64,000 nt of DNA, taken from assembly GCA_014621425.1 (NCBI GenBank), contig JAANBB010000163.1:1-64000 (forward strand). The letters run 5' to 3'. This document shows, in pieces, positions 22,581 to 34,137 of this stretch. The notes beneath the pieces were generated by a model. That model was not told the DNA's origin, ran no database searches, and saw only the letters and a list, made by a program, of their open reading frames with translations. Position 1 is the stretch's first letter, and every line of letters begins with the position of its first letter. Made by a program: the position numbers and the translations under genes. Origin of the DNA: Cylindrodendrum hubeiense (lineage: Eukaryota > Ascomycota > Sordariomycetes > Hypocreales > Nectriaceae).

Positions 22581-25500
22581 TCAGATGGCCACAAAGAAGC
22601 TCTTCTCACCCTCCTTCGGCACAACCCTCGCCTTGCGCATAATCTCATCTTCGCACGCGAGCCGGATCCTCTCGGGTGTTGCCGGGCTCTCCAGCCTCAA
22701 CAACCCCGGATCGTTATCGTCTCCCACCTTAGCAGCCACACCCGCGCTCGACCGAGCCGACTTGAGTGCATCTCGAATCGCAAAGAATACCGCACTTCCC
22801 ATGAAGAATGGCGGCTCCCCCACTCCTCGGCTACGCTGGATTGTTCGCAGCTGCTTCCACTCCACATCCTTCAGCAGAGACACGTTGAACACCTGGGGAA
22901 TGTCCCGGAATCCGGGGATCTTGTACGCTCCGGGGCCCCGCGTGAAGAGGTTTCCGGCCATCGGTCCGTTCCGCATCCACAGTGATTCCTCCATGGTGAA
23001 GAGACCCAGACCTTGGATAAATGCTCCTTGAATCTGCCCATAATCGATGCCTGGGTTGATAGACTGTCCCACATCCATCTTGATATCTGCCCGTAAGCAT
23101 GTCCATGTTCCAGTGAGCAGGTCAATCTCCACCTCAGCAGCTGCCACGCCTTGGGTGAAGTAAAAGAACATCTTGCCTTTGCCCGTATTCCAGTCATATC
23201 CAATATCCGGCGTCTTGTAAAAGCCCTGTGCCGAAAGATTAACACGGTCAAAGTACGCTGCATGCGCTAGCTCCGTCATAGTCGCATCCGGGCCAAGCTT
23301 CTCCCGATACGGGGCCAGACGTTCGTTGAGTTGCTTGCAAGCGTTGAAGATGGCGTATCCATTTAGGTCTGATGACGCTGAGGCAGCCGTTGCGGATGCA
23401 TTTGCAACTGTGTTGGTTGACGTCTCCGAGATAAAGACACTGTCCAGGGGTACCCCCAGCGCCTGCGCCGCAATTTGGGTAAGCTTAGTATGAAGGCCTT
23501 GGCCCATCTCAGTCCCGCCGTGGGCTACCAAGATAGATCCGTCGTGATAGATGTGCACCAGCGCACCGGCCTGGTTTAGGAAAAGAGCCGTAAAGGAAAT
23601 GCCAAACTTGGTCGGGATGATTGCCAGACCCCTCCTCCGCCACTTGTTGACCTTGTTGAACTTAGCAATAGCCTCCTTTCGTTGTGGGTAGGCTGCTTCA
23701 TCCTGCACTTGCTTGTACATCAATGGGACATGCCAATCCATGAGGCCTTGGTTGAAGTGTGTCTCATCATCATCTCCGTACATGTTGACCTGCCGCAGGG
23801 TTTCGACCGGCATGCCCAACCGATCTGCCACCTCCTCCATGTAGGTCTCGGCGATGAACATGCCTTGAGGTCCTCCAAACCCGCGGAACGCTGTGTTGGA
23901 CATGGTGTTTGTTTTGCAAAGTCGCCCTGTAATGTGAATGTTGGGGATTTTGTAGCACCCATCAACATGAGTCATCGCTCGCTCACACACAGCAGCGCTG
24001 AGGTCGAAAGTCCAGCCTGCATTATTGAAGATCTCACACTCCAAGGCTTGGATTTTACCATTCTTGTTGACTCCCACTTTGTATTTTCCGAGGAAAGGGT
24101 GCCTCTGACCACTGATTACCATGTCCTCTTCACGCGTGAGCATGTATCGGACTGGTCTCTTGGTCTTCTTCGCTGCAAGTGCCAGTGCCGAGCTGAGCAA
24201 TACAGACCGGCTCTCCTTGCCTCCGAAGCCGCCACCAAGTCGCTTCACACGGACTACGACCTTGTTCGCTTGTACTTCGCAAACTCGGGCCGCAAAAACT
24301 TGCCTACTCGCAGTTAGATTTTTGTTTCTCTTGGAAGGATTGGGCACTTACGTCTCATTGGCGTTTTGGGTGCTGGCGAAGATCTCCATCTCACCATCTT
24401 CGTTCTTTGGAACAACCAGACAGGCATTTGTCTCCAGGTAAAAATGCTCCTGACCACCCATTCTAGCTGTTCCAGTGAAAACATAGTCGCACTTCTTGAA
24501 AGCCTCTTCGGTATTGCCTTTCTTGATCTCTCGATGAAAATCGTGGTAGCTTTCTTTCTCGATAGCTTCTTCAATCGTCAAGATCGCGGGGAGCTCCTCA
24601 TAGTCCACTCTGACAGCCCTTGCTGCCTCTTGGGCTCTAGCAGGCGTCGTTGCCAAAACTAATGCAATGACTTGTCCGGCTGTGAAGACTTCTTCTTCGG
24701 CAAAGAAAACTTCATCGAAATTAGGAGGGCCAAACTTGTTTGCTTCCGCAGAAGGCATGTCATCCTTGTCCACTATTTCTACTACACCAGGCATGTTCAC
24801 TGCCTCGGTGTAGTCAACAAACTTAATTTTTGCTCGAGCCTTCTTTGATAGGACATAACAACCGTGGAGTTCGTTTTTCAGGGCGGGAATATCGTCGGTA
24901 TACTGCGCTTCGCCCGTCGTTTGCTTCAGCGCAGCAACGTGAGGGTTGGATTTTCCGGTGACTTCCTTCACATATGCGGCGGCTGCATTTTCGTCAACTG
25001 CGCCGGTGGATATTTCTCTCTCCAATTCTTCGATAGCTTGCTCGTCGATGGCCTCAGATTTACCATCTAGAATCGTCAAGATGTCGTGATAGAACCGGTA
25101 TACAAACCCAAGTGCTAGGGCTTTTCGATATGAGGCCATGCCACCTGGCACACTGAAAGCCATGTCGAAGTCCCGGCCAAGGGCTCCCATGGTTCCCTCA
25201 AGTGTCTCCAAGTCTGCGAACCGCCTGCCTACTAGATATTCCATGGCTGTCTTGGCCGCCACAGTGGTCGCAGCCATACCACCGTAAATGAGGTTACACT
25301 CTTTGACAATACCTTCATCGTCCAGTTTCACTCTCAATGCACTGGTGACAATGGCAATGTCATCATCCTTCCGCTTCGCTTGCTTGTAGGTTCGGAAGAA
25401 TTCTCCTTTCGCCGAGGTAACTGGGATACGAATGGACGCGATGATGGCGTCCTGCGGTAGAGCTGTTTTTCGGTAACCAGTGAAAAACTGGGACATGGGA

Positions 25501-26790
25501 ATCTCTGTCTCCTTGGTTGCTGACTTTGCGATCAAAACGGCGTTTGCGGCCCACAACACTGGGTTCAAGTCCGAGATGGGCGAGGCGGTGACCAGATTTC
25601 CGGCCGGAGTTCCAACGTTTCGAATCTGTCTGCCCGCAAAATACTTGAGTTGTTTCAGCATGCCTTCAAAGACTTGCCCACGCGCATGCCCGTAGTGAGG
25701 TATAGCGTGCTCGCAGATTTTCTCCAGATCAGTCAAGATGACGTTTCCGCCGATTTCAAGGTGGTCGTCTTTGAAACTATATTGTCGCAGCTCGGCGATG
25801 TCGCCAACATATACCGAGACGGGATACTGCAACGCCTTGAACTTGGTTTCGATCTGGGTCTCGGTACTTCCACCGATCACCTTTGCTTGTGGGTAGACAC
25901 TCTTGATTTGGAGGAGTTGGTCGAGCGTAACTGGTCGGTACCACCGCTTTCTCTTGTTTCCAAAGGCGAGCGGCCGCATCTCCTGCCTCTTTAGGGCGGG
26001 AGGGAAGATGAGCTCCGTATCTGGATTGTACTTGATGAATCCTGGGGGGGTAAATCTCTTGATGGTTTTTTCATCTGCAGACTGCTTCGTCATACAGCAT
26101 CCTCCCTCGGGTGGCCCATTTCCATTGTCCATACAGCACCCAGACCCACCGCTCTGCTTGGACTTGCTAGAGAGTGTATCAACACTAAAGGTTTGGGCTG
26201 CGTCGAGGATGGATCGGTAGCCGGTACATCGACACAGGTTGCCGTCGAAGGCCTCTTCGACGTCGTCTTTGGAAGGGGCATTGTTGTTTCGGAGCAAGGC
26301 GTAGAGGCTCATGACGATACCAGGCGTACAGAAACCGCACTGGCTTCCATTGGTTTTGGCAATGCGCTCTTGCGTAGGATGGGGCTGCTTGGTGCTGCCA
26401 ATGCCCTCGACGGTGATGACATGCTTGCCATCCAAGCTGACGAGAGGCGCTAGGCAGGCATTGACGCTGGCATGGTAGACCTCCTTCGTCGTGGGGTTGA
26501 ACTGGCTGACCACAATGGTACAGGCACCGCAACCGCCCTCACCACAACCGCTACGGAGGTCAGCATCAGCAAACACAGTAATGCAATCGCAGAGGGGCTG
26601 CTTACAGCTTGGTTCCCGTCAGCCCAATACCTCGTAGATACTCGAGGACGGTGACCTCGGGGTCGATTTCATCGAGGACAACCTTGGTTCCATTGATGAA
26701 GAAGCGCAGAGTGTCGTCGAACTTGGAAGTCAACGTGGCCAAGCGCTCAGGATTGGGCTCCCGCACGGGGGAGACGGCGCTGGGCGCCAT
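22581..26790 (-). CDS. hxA: Xanthine dehydrogenase (purine hydroxylase I)
   Basis: Three exons (26790-26606, 26550-24352, 24303-22581) encode 1368 residues, the normal length for a full xanthine dehydrogenase. The order is canonical. An N-terminal plant-type 2Fe-2S domain (GCGEGGCGACT) is followed by the second 2Fe-2S domain (QCGFCTPGIVMSL, GNLCRCTGYR), then the FAD domain (KVIGGSTETQIETKFK, RNVGTPAGNLVTASPISDLN) and the molybdenum cofactor domain (RVKRLGGGFGGKESRS, AFRGFGGPQGMF). The catalytic glutamate is in RSRGVGEPPFFMGSA. The enzyme oxidises hypoxanthine and xanthine to urate with NAD+ in the cytosol. In Aspergillus the ortholog is hxA, induced by urate and repressed by ammonium; I did not locate specific binding sites here. 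No damage is visible. Confidence 0.96.
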
Positions 26791-27937
26791 GGCGCTGGAT
26801 GCAGACTCGGGATGGTGGACGTGTCAGAGGCGGCGAGGCCAAGAATCAAATCCGGGGCGTGCAAGGGTTGAAGTAAGCTCCGACGAACAAAGCGGCGCGG
26901 GCAATCGGTTTTATGTTGGATGAAGACGGGAAGAACGGAGTCAGCGGCAGAGGGGACATCTCACGAGACATCGGCCTGTCATACCCTACGGTGAAATACC
27001 TTCCTAGGCGAGGTACGGTAACCAGGAAGGTACGGTTAGATAACGGATCGCAGTCCCAAAGCGAAATCACTGCGTCATGTCGCCCACGCCGTAGCAGTAA
27101 CAATCCCGCTTGTTTGCCCCGGCGGCGCCTCCCCTGCCCTTGCTCCAACAGGAAGCTCGAGATATGTCGACGGGGCCAAAGCGGAATGTCACCTGTGTGA
27201 AGCGCAAATGGCCCGGTGCCGATCACCCAGTATCTGGTGGTATTGCCCCTGTGTCAAGCACCAGATTGCCACTGATAAGCCAGATTTGCACCGCACGCCA
27301 CAGGCGGCTCAGGGCGGGGAAGAGCTCCCTACCCCACGCTCCAGGGCGCTCAGGCCTACAGGATCCACTCGCCTCGGCCGGCTCCGGCGGGTGATAGGCC
27401 ATCTCCACGATCGGAGACTTCCACCTTCAAGCCTCTGCCTCCGAGGCACCGCCCGAGACTGTACGGACGAGGCCCCGATCGGTTATGGACAAGAAGGATG
27501 GCAAGTACGCTCATAGAAGCACTATTCCATTACTCACCTTGCAGGCTTGGACGTTTCGATGCGCTCAGCACACTCTCAAACGTCATGATGTCGAAATGCA
27601 GCCTCAGCCAGGGCCGCCTCGCCCAGGGGCAAGGGGTCGTCCACATGCCGGTACTTATTGGTCATTATCCCGGAAAAACGACCCTGGCACTCGTCAGCCA
27701 CAGGTTGAGGCTCTTCTCGACGTCATAGCAGCACTGTCCAACACGTTGTAGACATGTCGAAGCCATAATCTCACGCATCCGTTCTCCTCTAAGAAGCAGC
27801 ATCCACACACATAGCCAAGCACGCGTAGTCGCATAAATCATCGTCTTGTTGCCATTTAGATCTATGTCGGAAATTTCCAAAAGTCTAAGGCTCCCTCTGC
27901 GGTTTATTGTTTATTGTCCTCGACGCACATCCAACCC
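26791..27937. other. Intergenic region, hxA promoter side
   Basis: About 1.1 kb lies between the xanthine dehydrogenase start and the 3' end of the leftward aminotransferase gene. It should hold the hxA promoter and leader. Related AGGTACGGTAA and AGGTACGGTTA elements lie at 27013-27036. No gene is recognised. Confidence 0.5.
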
Positions 27938-29552
27938 TTACTCCTGGATGTACTTCTTCAGCCCTCTCAGTCGCTCCTTGGCCTCCTCCAGCACTTCGTC
28001 CGTCTTGCACACGGCGAATCGGATGTAATCCTCCGCCAGGTGCGCATTGGCATCAGTGTAGAACTCGGTCGGCGGGATGGCCGCGACGCCCAGCTCCTGG
28101 ATCAGGAACCACGCCAGCTTAAAGTCTCGCGGGCGGCTAGCGACGTGCGGTGGGAAGGGGTAGTCCTCGGGCAGCTTCACCTTTGCCATGTTGACGAGCA
28201 CAAAGTAACCGCCCTCGGGGTCTGAGTAGGGAAGGTTGAGTTCGTCAAAGACCTCGTTCAGGCGGTCGACCTTGCCCCTCATCTCCTTGATCGCCTCGTC
28301 CCAGAACCCGTACTTGTCGGCCTCCTCGAAGCCAACGGCGCTGGCCTCTTGCAGGGGAGACACGGAAGAGTAGCAGATACGGGTGTGGGCCGCCGAAACG
28401 TGTTGCAGCAGCTCAGGGTTGCCAATCAACCAACCTTAGCATGTCGTCAGTAACCAAGTATCGTTGTTCAAACGGACATCTCAACATACCAACTCGCCAT
28501 CCTGTGGCATAGAAGTTCTTGCCCGCCGATCCCACGGTGAGGGTCAGCTTCTCGACCTCGGGGGACAGGGTAGAGATTCGAGTGAAGGGCACGTAGAAGA
28601 GGCGATCGTATACTTCATCGGAGAGAATGATGATCTGGTGCTTCACGCAAAGATCCGCAATCTTCTGTAGCTCCTCTTTGGAGAAGACCTTGCCAACAGG
28701 GTTGTCTAGAAAAAGTTAGCAACCAACTTCTTTCTCCGCATAGAAAAGATACTTACGAGGGGTGTTGATGACGATCATCTTTGTCCTGGGAGAGATGGCC
28801 CTCTCCAGCTCATCGAAATCGATGGACCACTCAGCGGCAGACGACGTCTTGGTAGCTCCGCTGGCAGGGGGGTGCAGGGGAACATAGACAATCTTGCCAC
28901 CAGGCATCTCAATGTTGCTAATGTACCTGTACCGTTGTCAGCGCTATTCAGCCCAATAACGGCACCTCACTCACTGGTCAAAGAAGGGCTCGAAGACGAT
29001 GACTTCGTCACCAGGCTCAATGAAGGCCATAAAGGCACTCAGCATACCCTCGTTGGCACCAGTGGTGATGGTGACCTCAGTCTCGGGGTTGAGCTGACGG
29101 CCCCAGAACGGCGAGTACGCATCCGCAATGGCCTTCCTCAGACGAGGACGGCCCTTGGTGGGCGAATACTGGTTGGCATCGACGCGGTCCAGGGCATCCT
29201 TGGCGGCGTCAATGATGAACTTGGGCGGGTTGTAGCCGAAAAAGCCCTGGCCCATGTTCACGATTGGCTGATTGGGCGATGCAGCCGCAGCCTCGTTAAT
29301 GATGGTCCTGTATCTGCGGGTTAGAAGGCGTCCGTTTACACGAAGGGAGGAGCATCAAGGGAGCGGCATCAAGGGACTCGGTACTTACCACACATCCTGC
29401 CTCTTGCCGGAAACCCTGGCAGCGGGCTTGAGCTTCTGAGTCTCACCCATTTTAGTTGAGAATGCCTTGGAGATAGAACGCGAGGGGATGATTCGAAGAG
29501 CAGTCCGGAACGGAGAGGGGGTTGAGGACAAGGCGAAGATGGAGCGAGACAT
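27938..29552 (-). CDS. BNA3: Kynurenine aminotransferase (Bna3-like), with mitochondrial presequence
   Basis: Five exons (29552-29389, 29307-28975, 28926-28757, 28705-28490, 28434-27938) give 459 residues of a PLP fold-type I aminotransferase. Landmarks are NMGQGFFGYNPPKFIIDAA, QYSPTKGRPRLRKAIADAYS, TTGANEGM, the split NTPHNPVGKVFS, SDEVYDRLFY, and SAGKNFYATGWRVGW with the PLP-binding lysine. These match fungal kynurenine-oxoglutarate transaminase, which forms kynurenic acid and belongs to the Bna3 group. A start at the second methionine (29450, MGETQ) is the obvious choice, but the frame is open upstream to the ATG at 29552. The added 34 residues are rich in Arg and Ser and lack acids, as in a mitochondrial targeting peptide. 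Two starts could give mitochondrial and cytosolic forms. The first intron uses the acceptor ATACAG, because the nearer CAG would create a stop. Confidence 0.92.
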
Positions 29553-30268
29553 TAAAACACGCCCTCGGAGTATTAGTCACGGGGGAAAAGAGGTGGTGTT
29601 CCTGGCCCGGCGTATCTGTGTCTGCGTCTGCGAAAACGACAACTTCTGGCTGCTCCTCAATTGGGCCCAAACCGTCAACTCCACAACGGATAGCACACGC
29701 GGAGAATGGTTTGGAAACCCGGCGCCAAACACCGGCTGCCCTCGACTGCGAATGTGCGACATCGCCGTGCCGGCAGTAAGACGGATGACTAATACAGTGG
29801 GGCTGACGAGAGCCGAGCGGATTGCGTCATTGCATCCAATGATGAGAACGACATTCTATTCCCCGTGGATTGGTTCGACAACCCCACACTCACTCAAAGG
29901 CTCGCGAAAGATGGAGCTCGGCAGCGGTTGAAGTGGGAGAAAGTGGCCGCGGTCGGCTCTGCTCCGACAATAGCCTCAGCCGCGTGTCTTCCGCCTCCCA
30001 CCCGATGCCGATGACGCCTATGGCCGACTCCGGAGGTGGAGACGTTGATGCAGCCCATACGGGTTAATCCCCGAAACCGAAACCACGGCACCGCAGCGCT
30101 TTCGACTCGACTTTCGACTCGTCTTTCAACTCGAATCTTATCCCCGGCTACCAGAATTCATTGTGCTGTGTGTGTCCTCTGATGTAAACTGATATGAACC
30201 CGACAAACCCGACAAACACGTCAAACCTATGTATGCATGGACAAACAATCCAACCCACAACAACGCAA
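29553..30268. other. Intergenic region upstream of BNA3
   Basis: About 0.7 kb separates the aminotransferase start from the 3' end of the leftward kinase-like gene. It should contain the BNA3 promoter. Small direct repeats (CGACTC/GACTCG near 30107-30121, AACCCGACAAACC near 30198-30215) are present, and no gene is seen. Confidence 0.55.
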
Positions 30269-31322
30269 TCACCAGAACATGATAGGTTTGAACTCCTCTG
30301 GAGTCCTGATCCCAAACTCATTAGGATCCACCATTCCAACCGTTATTTTGGCCTCATCATTGTCAGCGAGCATCTGAATCGCGAGGCGAACACACTCAGA
30401 CGCCGTAGCTCGCATCTCCTTCTCCCAGGCCAGCATCCGGCTCAAGAGCTGGACTATGCCGTCGTCTGGATTCAGACGCTTTAATTTCTGGGCATGTTCG
30501 AAGCATCGGGTAGGATACTTCTGCAAATCCTCCTTCGTGCGCAACGGAGGCCACTGTGACATCATCCCCAGCAGTGTAACCCCCAGGGCCCACATGTCGT
30601 CGCTCGTCTTGCCATGTCCCTTATGCGTAGCAATGTGCGGGGACCAGTACGCCTCTGTTCCAACGGCCTTTCCAGTATATGTGACAGGCTTGACATCTGC
30701 ACAATCGGCCAGCACAATATCCACCGGGTCCCAAGTTCGGATGAGGATGTTTCGTGGTTTGACATCGGTGTGGATCAACCCTCTGCTATGAAGGTATTCG
30801 AGGGCCTGCGCCGATTGGACAACTACCTGCAGGGTTTCCTTGCGCCCAGTGCCTTTTGGTGAGTAGTTGATTCTGTCTTGTAGAGTCCCTCCGAGACAAA
30901 GCTCCGTGACTAGCAAAGTACCCAACGGATTGGTGTGGTCTTCGTACCAGTCAGCGTACTTGATGAGGTGCTTCTACCCGCAAGTTATTAGTTTGTGGCC
31001 TGTTTAGGCGTCGACCGCTACTCACATGGCTCAAACCCGGGAGGAGCTGTCGCTCCTTTCGCAATTGCTGCGGGGACTTGGACGTCTTCCCAGCAAACAC
31101 AGCTCCGTCGCGGAGTCTTCGCACTTTGTAGACGACGCACCACCCGCCACTCCCCAAGAGTGCTCCACGACTGTACGGCCCAGGAGCGAAATCGCGATTG
31201 CGAACAATTGACTGCTCTTCGTCGTCACTAGTCCAGAGGTCGGCGTTGGATGCTTGTGCCTCGCCAATGTTGAGTCCCGCATTGTCTGCTCCCATCTCGG
31301 CGGCAGAAAGGATGTCGTTCAT
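30269..31322 (-). CDS. Small protein kinase-like protein with degenerate activation segment
   Basis: Two exons (31322-31026 and 30973-30269) give 333 residues, little more than a kinase domain. The glycine loop is LGSGGWCVVYKV, the ATP lysine is in VFAGKTSK, and the catalytic loop is LIHTDVKPRNILI with Asp about residue 169. The usual DFG is replaced by DCA (VLADCADVK), and the APE region reads GTEAYWSPHI, lacking the usual Pro-Glu. The C-lobe retains SDDMWALGVTLLGMM, the equivalent of DxWxxG. The metal-binding aspartate is kept, so some activity is possible, but regulation by the activation loop must differ. Such short kinases belong to lineage-expanded fungal families; the target is unknown. 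It is divergent from the F-box-like gene at 32039. Confidence 0.8.
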
Positions 31323-32038
31323 GGTCGATGGCTGACACGGGGTTAGCTAACTTTGTTCGAGTTTACACGAACAAACCAACCAATCTTCTGGTGCTGGAAC
31401 GGGTGATACGTAGTAAACTCAACGCTAGGCGATGACGAAGGGCTGTTTCGTAGACGAGAAGAAAGGTGAGTGGGTGTGTTTGCAAGCGAGGTGAATCTCT
31501 GTGCGGGAGGTTTGGGAGGTTTGGGAGGAAAGCCAAACATATGCAAATCACCTCCTGCCCGTATTCTGACGTGGCTCTCACGTCAATACATGCAAAGGTG
31601 GATCGGGAATATGCTTGAATAGGTACCTAATCATGTCAAACTTTGTTGTTCGGCTTGCCACGACCCCGTGGGCCTCGGCTCGAGTGGTGGGAGGGCGTAC
31701 AATAGGCGAGAACCCGTCGTCTAGTCCTCCAGGTTCTCATGCGAATCTTTTTGTTCGTAGGCATATAAAAGCCATTGATTCACCGCCAACACCAGGAATT
31801 CTCGCACTTATTCCTTTGCTCCAAGGTATACACCTCCCAATTTATCGGTGTCAACTGTAAGATTACCCCTTATTCACTTCAACTTTTTATCATATACACC
31901 GTCGTGCTTCCCGCATCTCAGCATCCTTGGTCTATTTGCCTCTATAATATCCACGCTCGCACACACACACACAACAAATGATCTCTTTATGTATCTCTAT
32001 ATATATATCTCTTTGTCATTGTATCTCTACGCCTCACG
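31323..32038. promoter_or_regulatory. Shared divergent promoter of kinase-like and F-box-like genes
   Basis: The 0.7 kb lies between the divergent starts at 31322 and 32039 and must hold both promoters. On the F-box side the leader is AT-rich and pyrimidine-rich, with a (CA) tract at about 31962-31975 and a TATATATATC stretch near 31998-32008. An AGGTACCT palindrome lies near 31621. Confidence 0.5.
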
Positions 32039-33556
32039 ATGGATCCCTTCAACAATCTCCCTTCTGAGCTCCGGGTCATGATCCTCTGCAACCTCTCCAC
32101 CCGCATCGAAGTTATCAGCGCCAGCCATGCGTCGCCTGCCCTATTCCAGCAACGCAGCCAGTCACGTGTCGCCGTCCTCGGGTCTTTCATTCGAGAAGAG
32201 CTCCCCGGCGATATCCTCCAGGACGCTGTCTCCATCATCACATTCCCCAAGGATAACAACTTCTCCAGTGACAAGCAACACAAGCTTGTGCACTCCCATC
32301 TCACGCAATGGGGGCAGAAGGCCCTTCCAGACCCGGTGAATGAGTACCACCCAGAACTCCTCTTTTCCATTGACGCTCTGGTCCTTCGGTTGAACTTGTT
32401 CATGGGGGACTATATCAACAAGGCCACGAGCTCTTATCTCCCACGGGCATACGCTTCGCTCCCGGACTGGTCGCACGCTTCCTTTTCCGAGCACCTCAAG
32501 GGGCCTTACGAGCCAAATAACGGTGTGAGTCTTCAGGATTTGCACACTGGAGAACGTCTACGACTAACACAGGCATTCCTTCAATACGAGCTAATGTGCA
32601 AGCTCAACCCGCTGCGGCCGTCGGCGCTCGTCAAGGAATGGCGGGAGACAAAGGACTGGGTTTGGGACGAGCTTGGAAACTACGAGGCCATCGAGACGGA
32701 CTTCAATATTTTGGATATCGGCAACCCCTCGCGTCCGGAAATGCTTCAGTGCGTTCATGAGTATCTGCGGACGTTGTACGGCGCCATCATTGCCCGCATC
32801 GCGACTCCTGAGGGTGCCGACATTAAATGTCCCGCGTCTTCAAGCCCAGCCACATCACAGCGGCCCGGACATCCGCAGGGCCTTGTGTTCCCTGACAACC
32901 TTCAGTTCAATCCCGACTTATACGTAGAGGATGTCGACACACGCTCGTTCTTTGGGATTCGACACTCGTACATCGACCGTCTGGCCGGCTGTGGTTTCGA
33001 CCTTGCCACGTCCTTGTTGACCTCTGACATGCCCTCATGTTCCCGCTTCCTGGAATGCTTCTACGATGAGACCACATTCGAGCACCCCTCACGCGCACCT
33101 TTCGGCTGCCGCCTGAGCCGCTTGAGGGAATACCCAGAAGCGACACTGCTCTTGAGCGACTGCGGCTCAGGTATGTGGCGAAGGTTGATGTCAGGCTTCC
33201 ATACATCCTGGGGGGACAACTTCCTCGATCAAGCGTTCCGGAGGATGTACCGTCAACACGCATGGGCCTTCTTCGATGACGAAGGACTGTACTACGAAGG
33301 ATTGTACCGCGAGGGATACGAGCTACCCACCATCGAGGAGTTCGTTAAAGGCGAGCTCAGGCTCCGTGCAGAGCATGGCGATCCCACAGCCGCGCGTGAG
33401 CGCGGCCGTGGACAGGTGAAGACTATGCAAATGGGCATGTTCGACAGTCCCAATCGCAAGCCTCTTGATAAAGGCATGAAGCACTACCCGACGCTGATGG
33501 GAAAGGTGGACGTGGCATTCTGGCGCCGAGATCTTGTTGATTGTCCCCGGGTATGA
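32039..33556 (+). CDS. F-box-like domain protein of unknown function
   Basis: The protein starts MDPFNNLPSELRVMILCNLS, an F-box-like helix pair at residues 1-45, followed by a long, mostly helical region with no family I recognise. F-box proteins recruit substrates to SCF ubiquitin ligases through Skp1; the rest of this protein would be the substrate-binding part. A continuous frame gives 505 residues, but a 48-nt segment at 32525-32572 has a strong donor (GTGAGT) after GGT and ends CTAACACAG, a perfect branch and acceptor. Its removal keeps the frame and leaves 489 residues. The spliced form is therefore probably the main product, and CDS is likely 32039-32524 joined to 32573-33556. This is a typical lineage-specific Sordariomycete gene type. 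Confidence 0.8.
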   Translation: MDPFNNLPSELRVMILCNLSTRIEVISASHASPALFQQRSQSRVAVLGSFIREELPGDILQDAVSIITFPKDNNFSSDKQHKLVHSHLTQWGQKALPDPVNEYHPELLFSIDALVLRLNLFMGDYINKATSSYLPRAYASLPDWSHASFSEHLKGPYEPNNGVSLQDLHTGERLRLTQAFLQYELMCKLNPLRPSALVKEWRETKDWVWDELGNYEAIETDFNILDIGNPSRPEMLQCVHEYLRTLYGAIIARIATPEGADIKCPASSSPATSQRPGHPQGLVFPDNLQFNPDLYVEDVDTRSFFGIRHSYIDRLAGCGFDLATSLLTSDMPSCSRFLECFYDETTFEHPSRAPFGCRLSRLREYPEATLLLSDCGSGMWRRLMSGFHTSWGDNFLDQAFRRMYRQHAWAFFDDEGLYYEGLYREGYELPTIEEFVKGELRLRAEHGDPTAARERGRGQVKTMQMGMFDSPNRKPLDKGMKHYPTLMGKVDVAFWRRDLVDCPRV

Positions 33557-34137
33557 TTTGGTAGCTTGGTGACGATGAGAGAATCATTGTCGTTCCAATC
33601 AGCTGCTTGGGTGCCCGAAGTTAGTCGTTGTGAGAAGAGTTACTTCGATATATTAACATATACCCGAGATTTGCAATTTTACCTCTTCGTCCTCGTAGTA
33701 CACAAACTTGGTTCTTTAGCAACAAGCACTCTAAAACACCATCGCAAGTCTAGCTCCACTTCATTGTTCATTCAATCACAAGTGCTTTCATTGATCTACA
33801 TCATGGGTCCACTAATGCTCCAAAGCTCGCCCTCCATGCATGCATGCACCAAAACTATTTTACACAGGATGCGCCGCTTCCAGTTCCAAAGCTCGAGTAT
33901 AATGACGCCTGATTCGTTGTATTGCTTTCATCCCCCTTCATCATTCTGACTGCGCAAGTGAAAAATGCTGCAGAAAAGGATCCGCCGACTCCCTCAAACG
34001 CCATCTCAGAAATCGCATCTTGTGTATACATCCTGCTTGGAGATGCGTCACCCAAGCAGGTGATTTGCAGTGAATGGTCTCACTGCACCGCTCCCCATGT
34101 GAAAACACACCTTCGTGAAGGTGCTAGTTGAGACCGT
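33557..34137. other. Convergent 3' region
   Basis: About 0.58 kb lies between the 3' ends of the F-box-like gene and the KDM4-like gene. It is AT-rich relative to coding sequence and shows no gene. Confidence 0.6.

Noticed and set aside
32039..33556. F-box-like gene as part of a toxin or NLR module
   Set aside because: Only an N-terminal F-box-like helix pair is visible, with no NACHT, repeat or effector domain.
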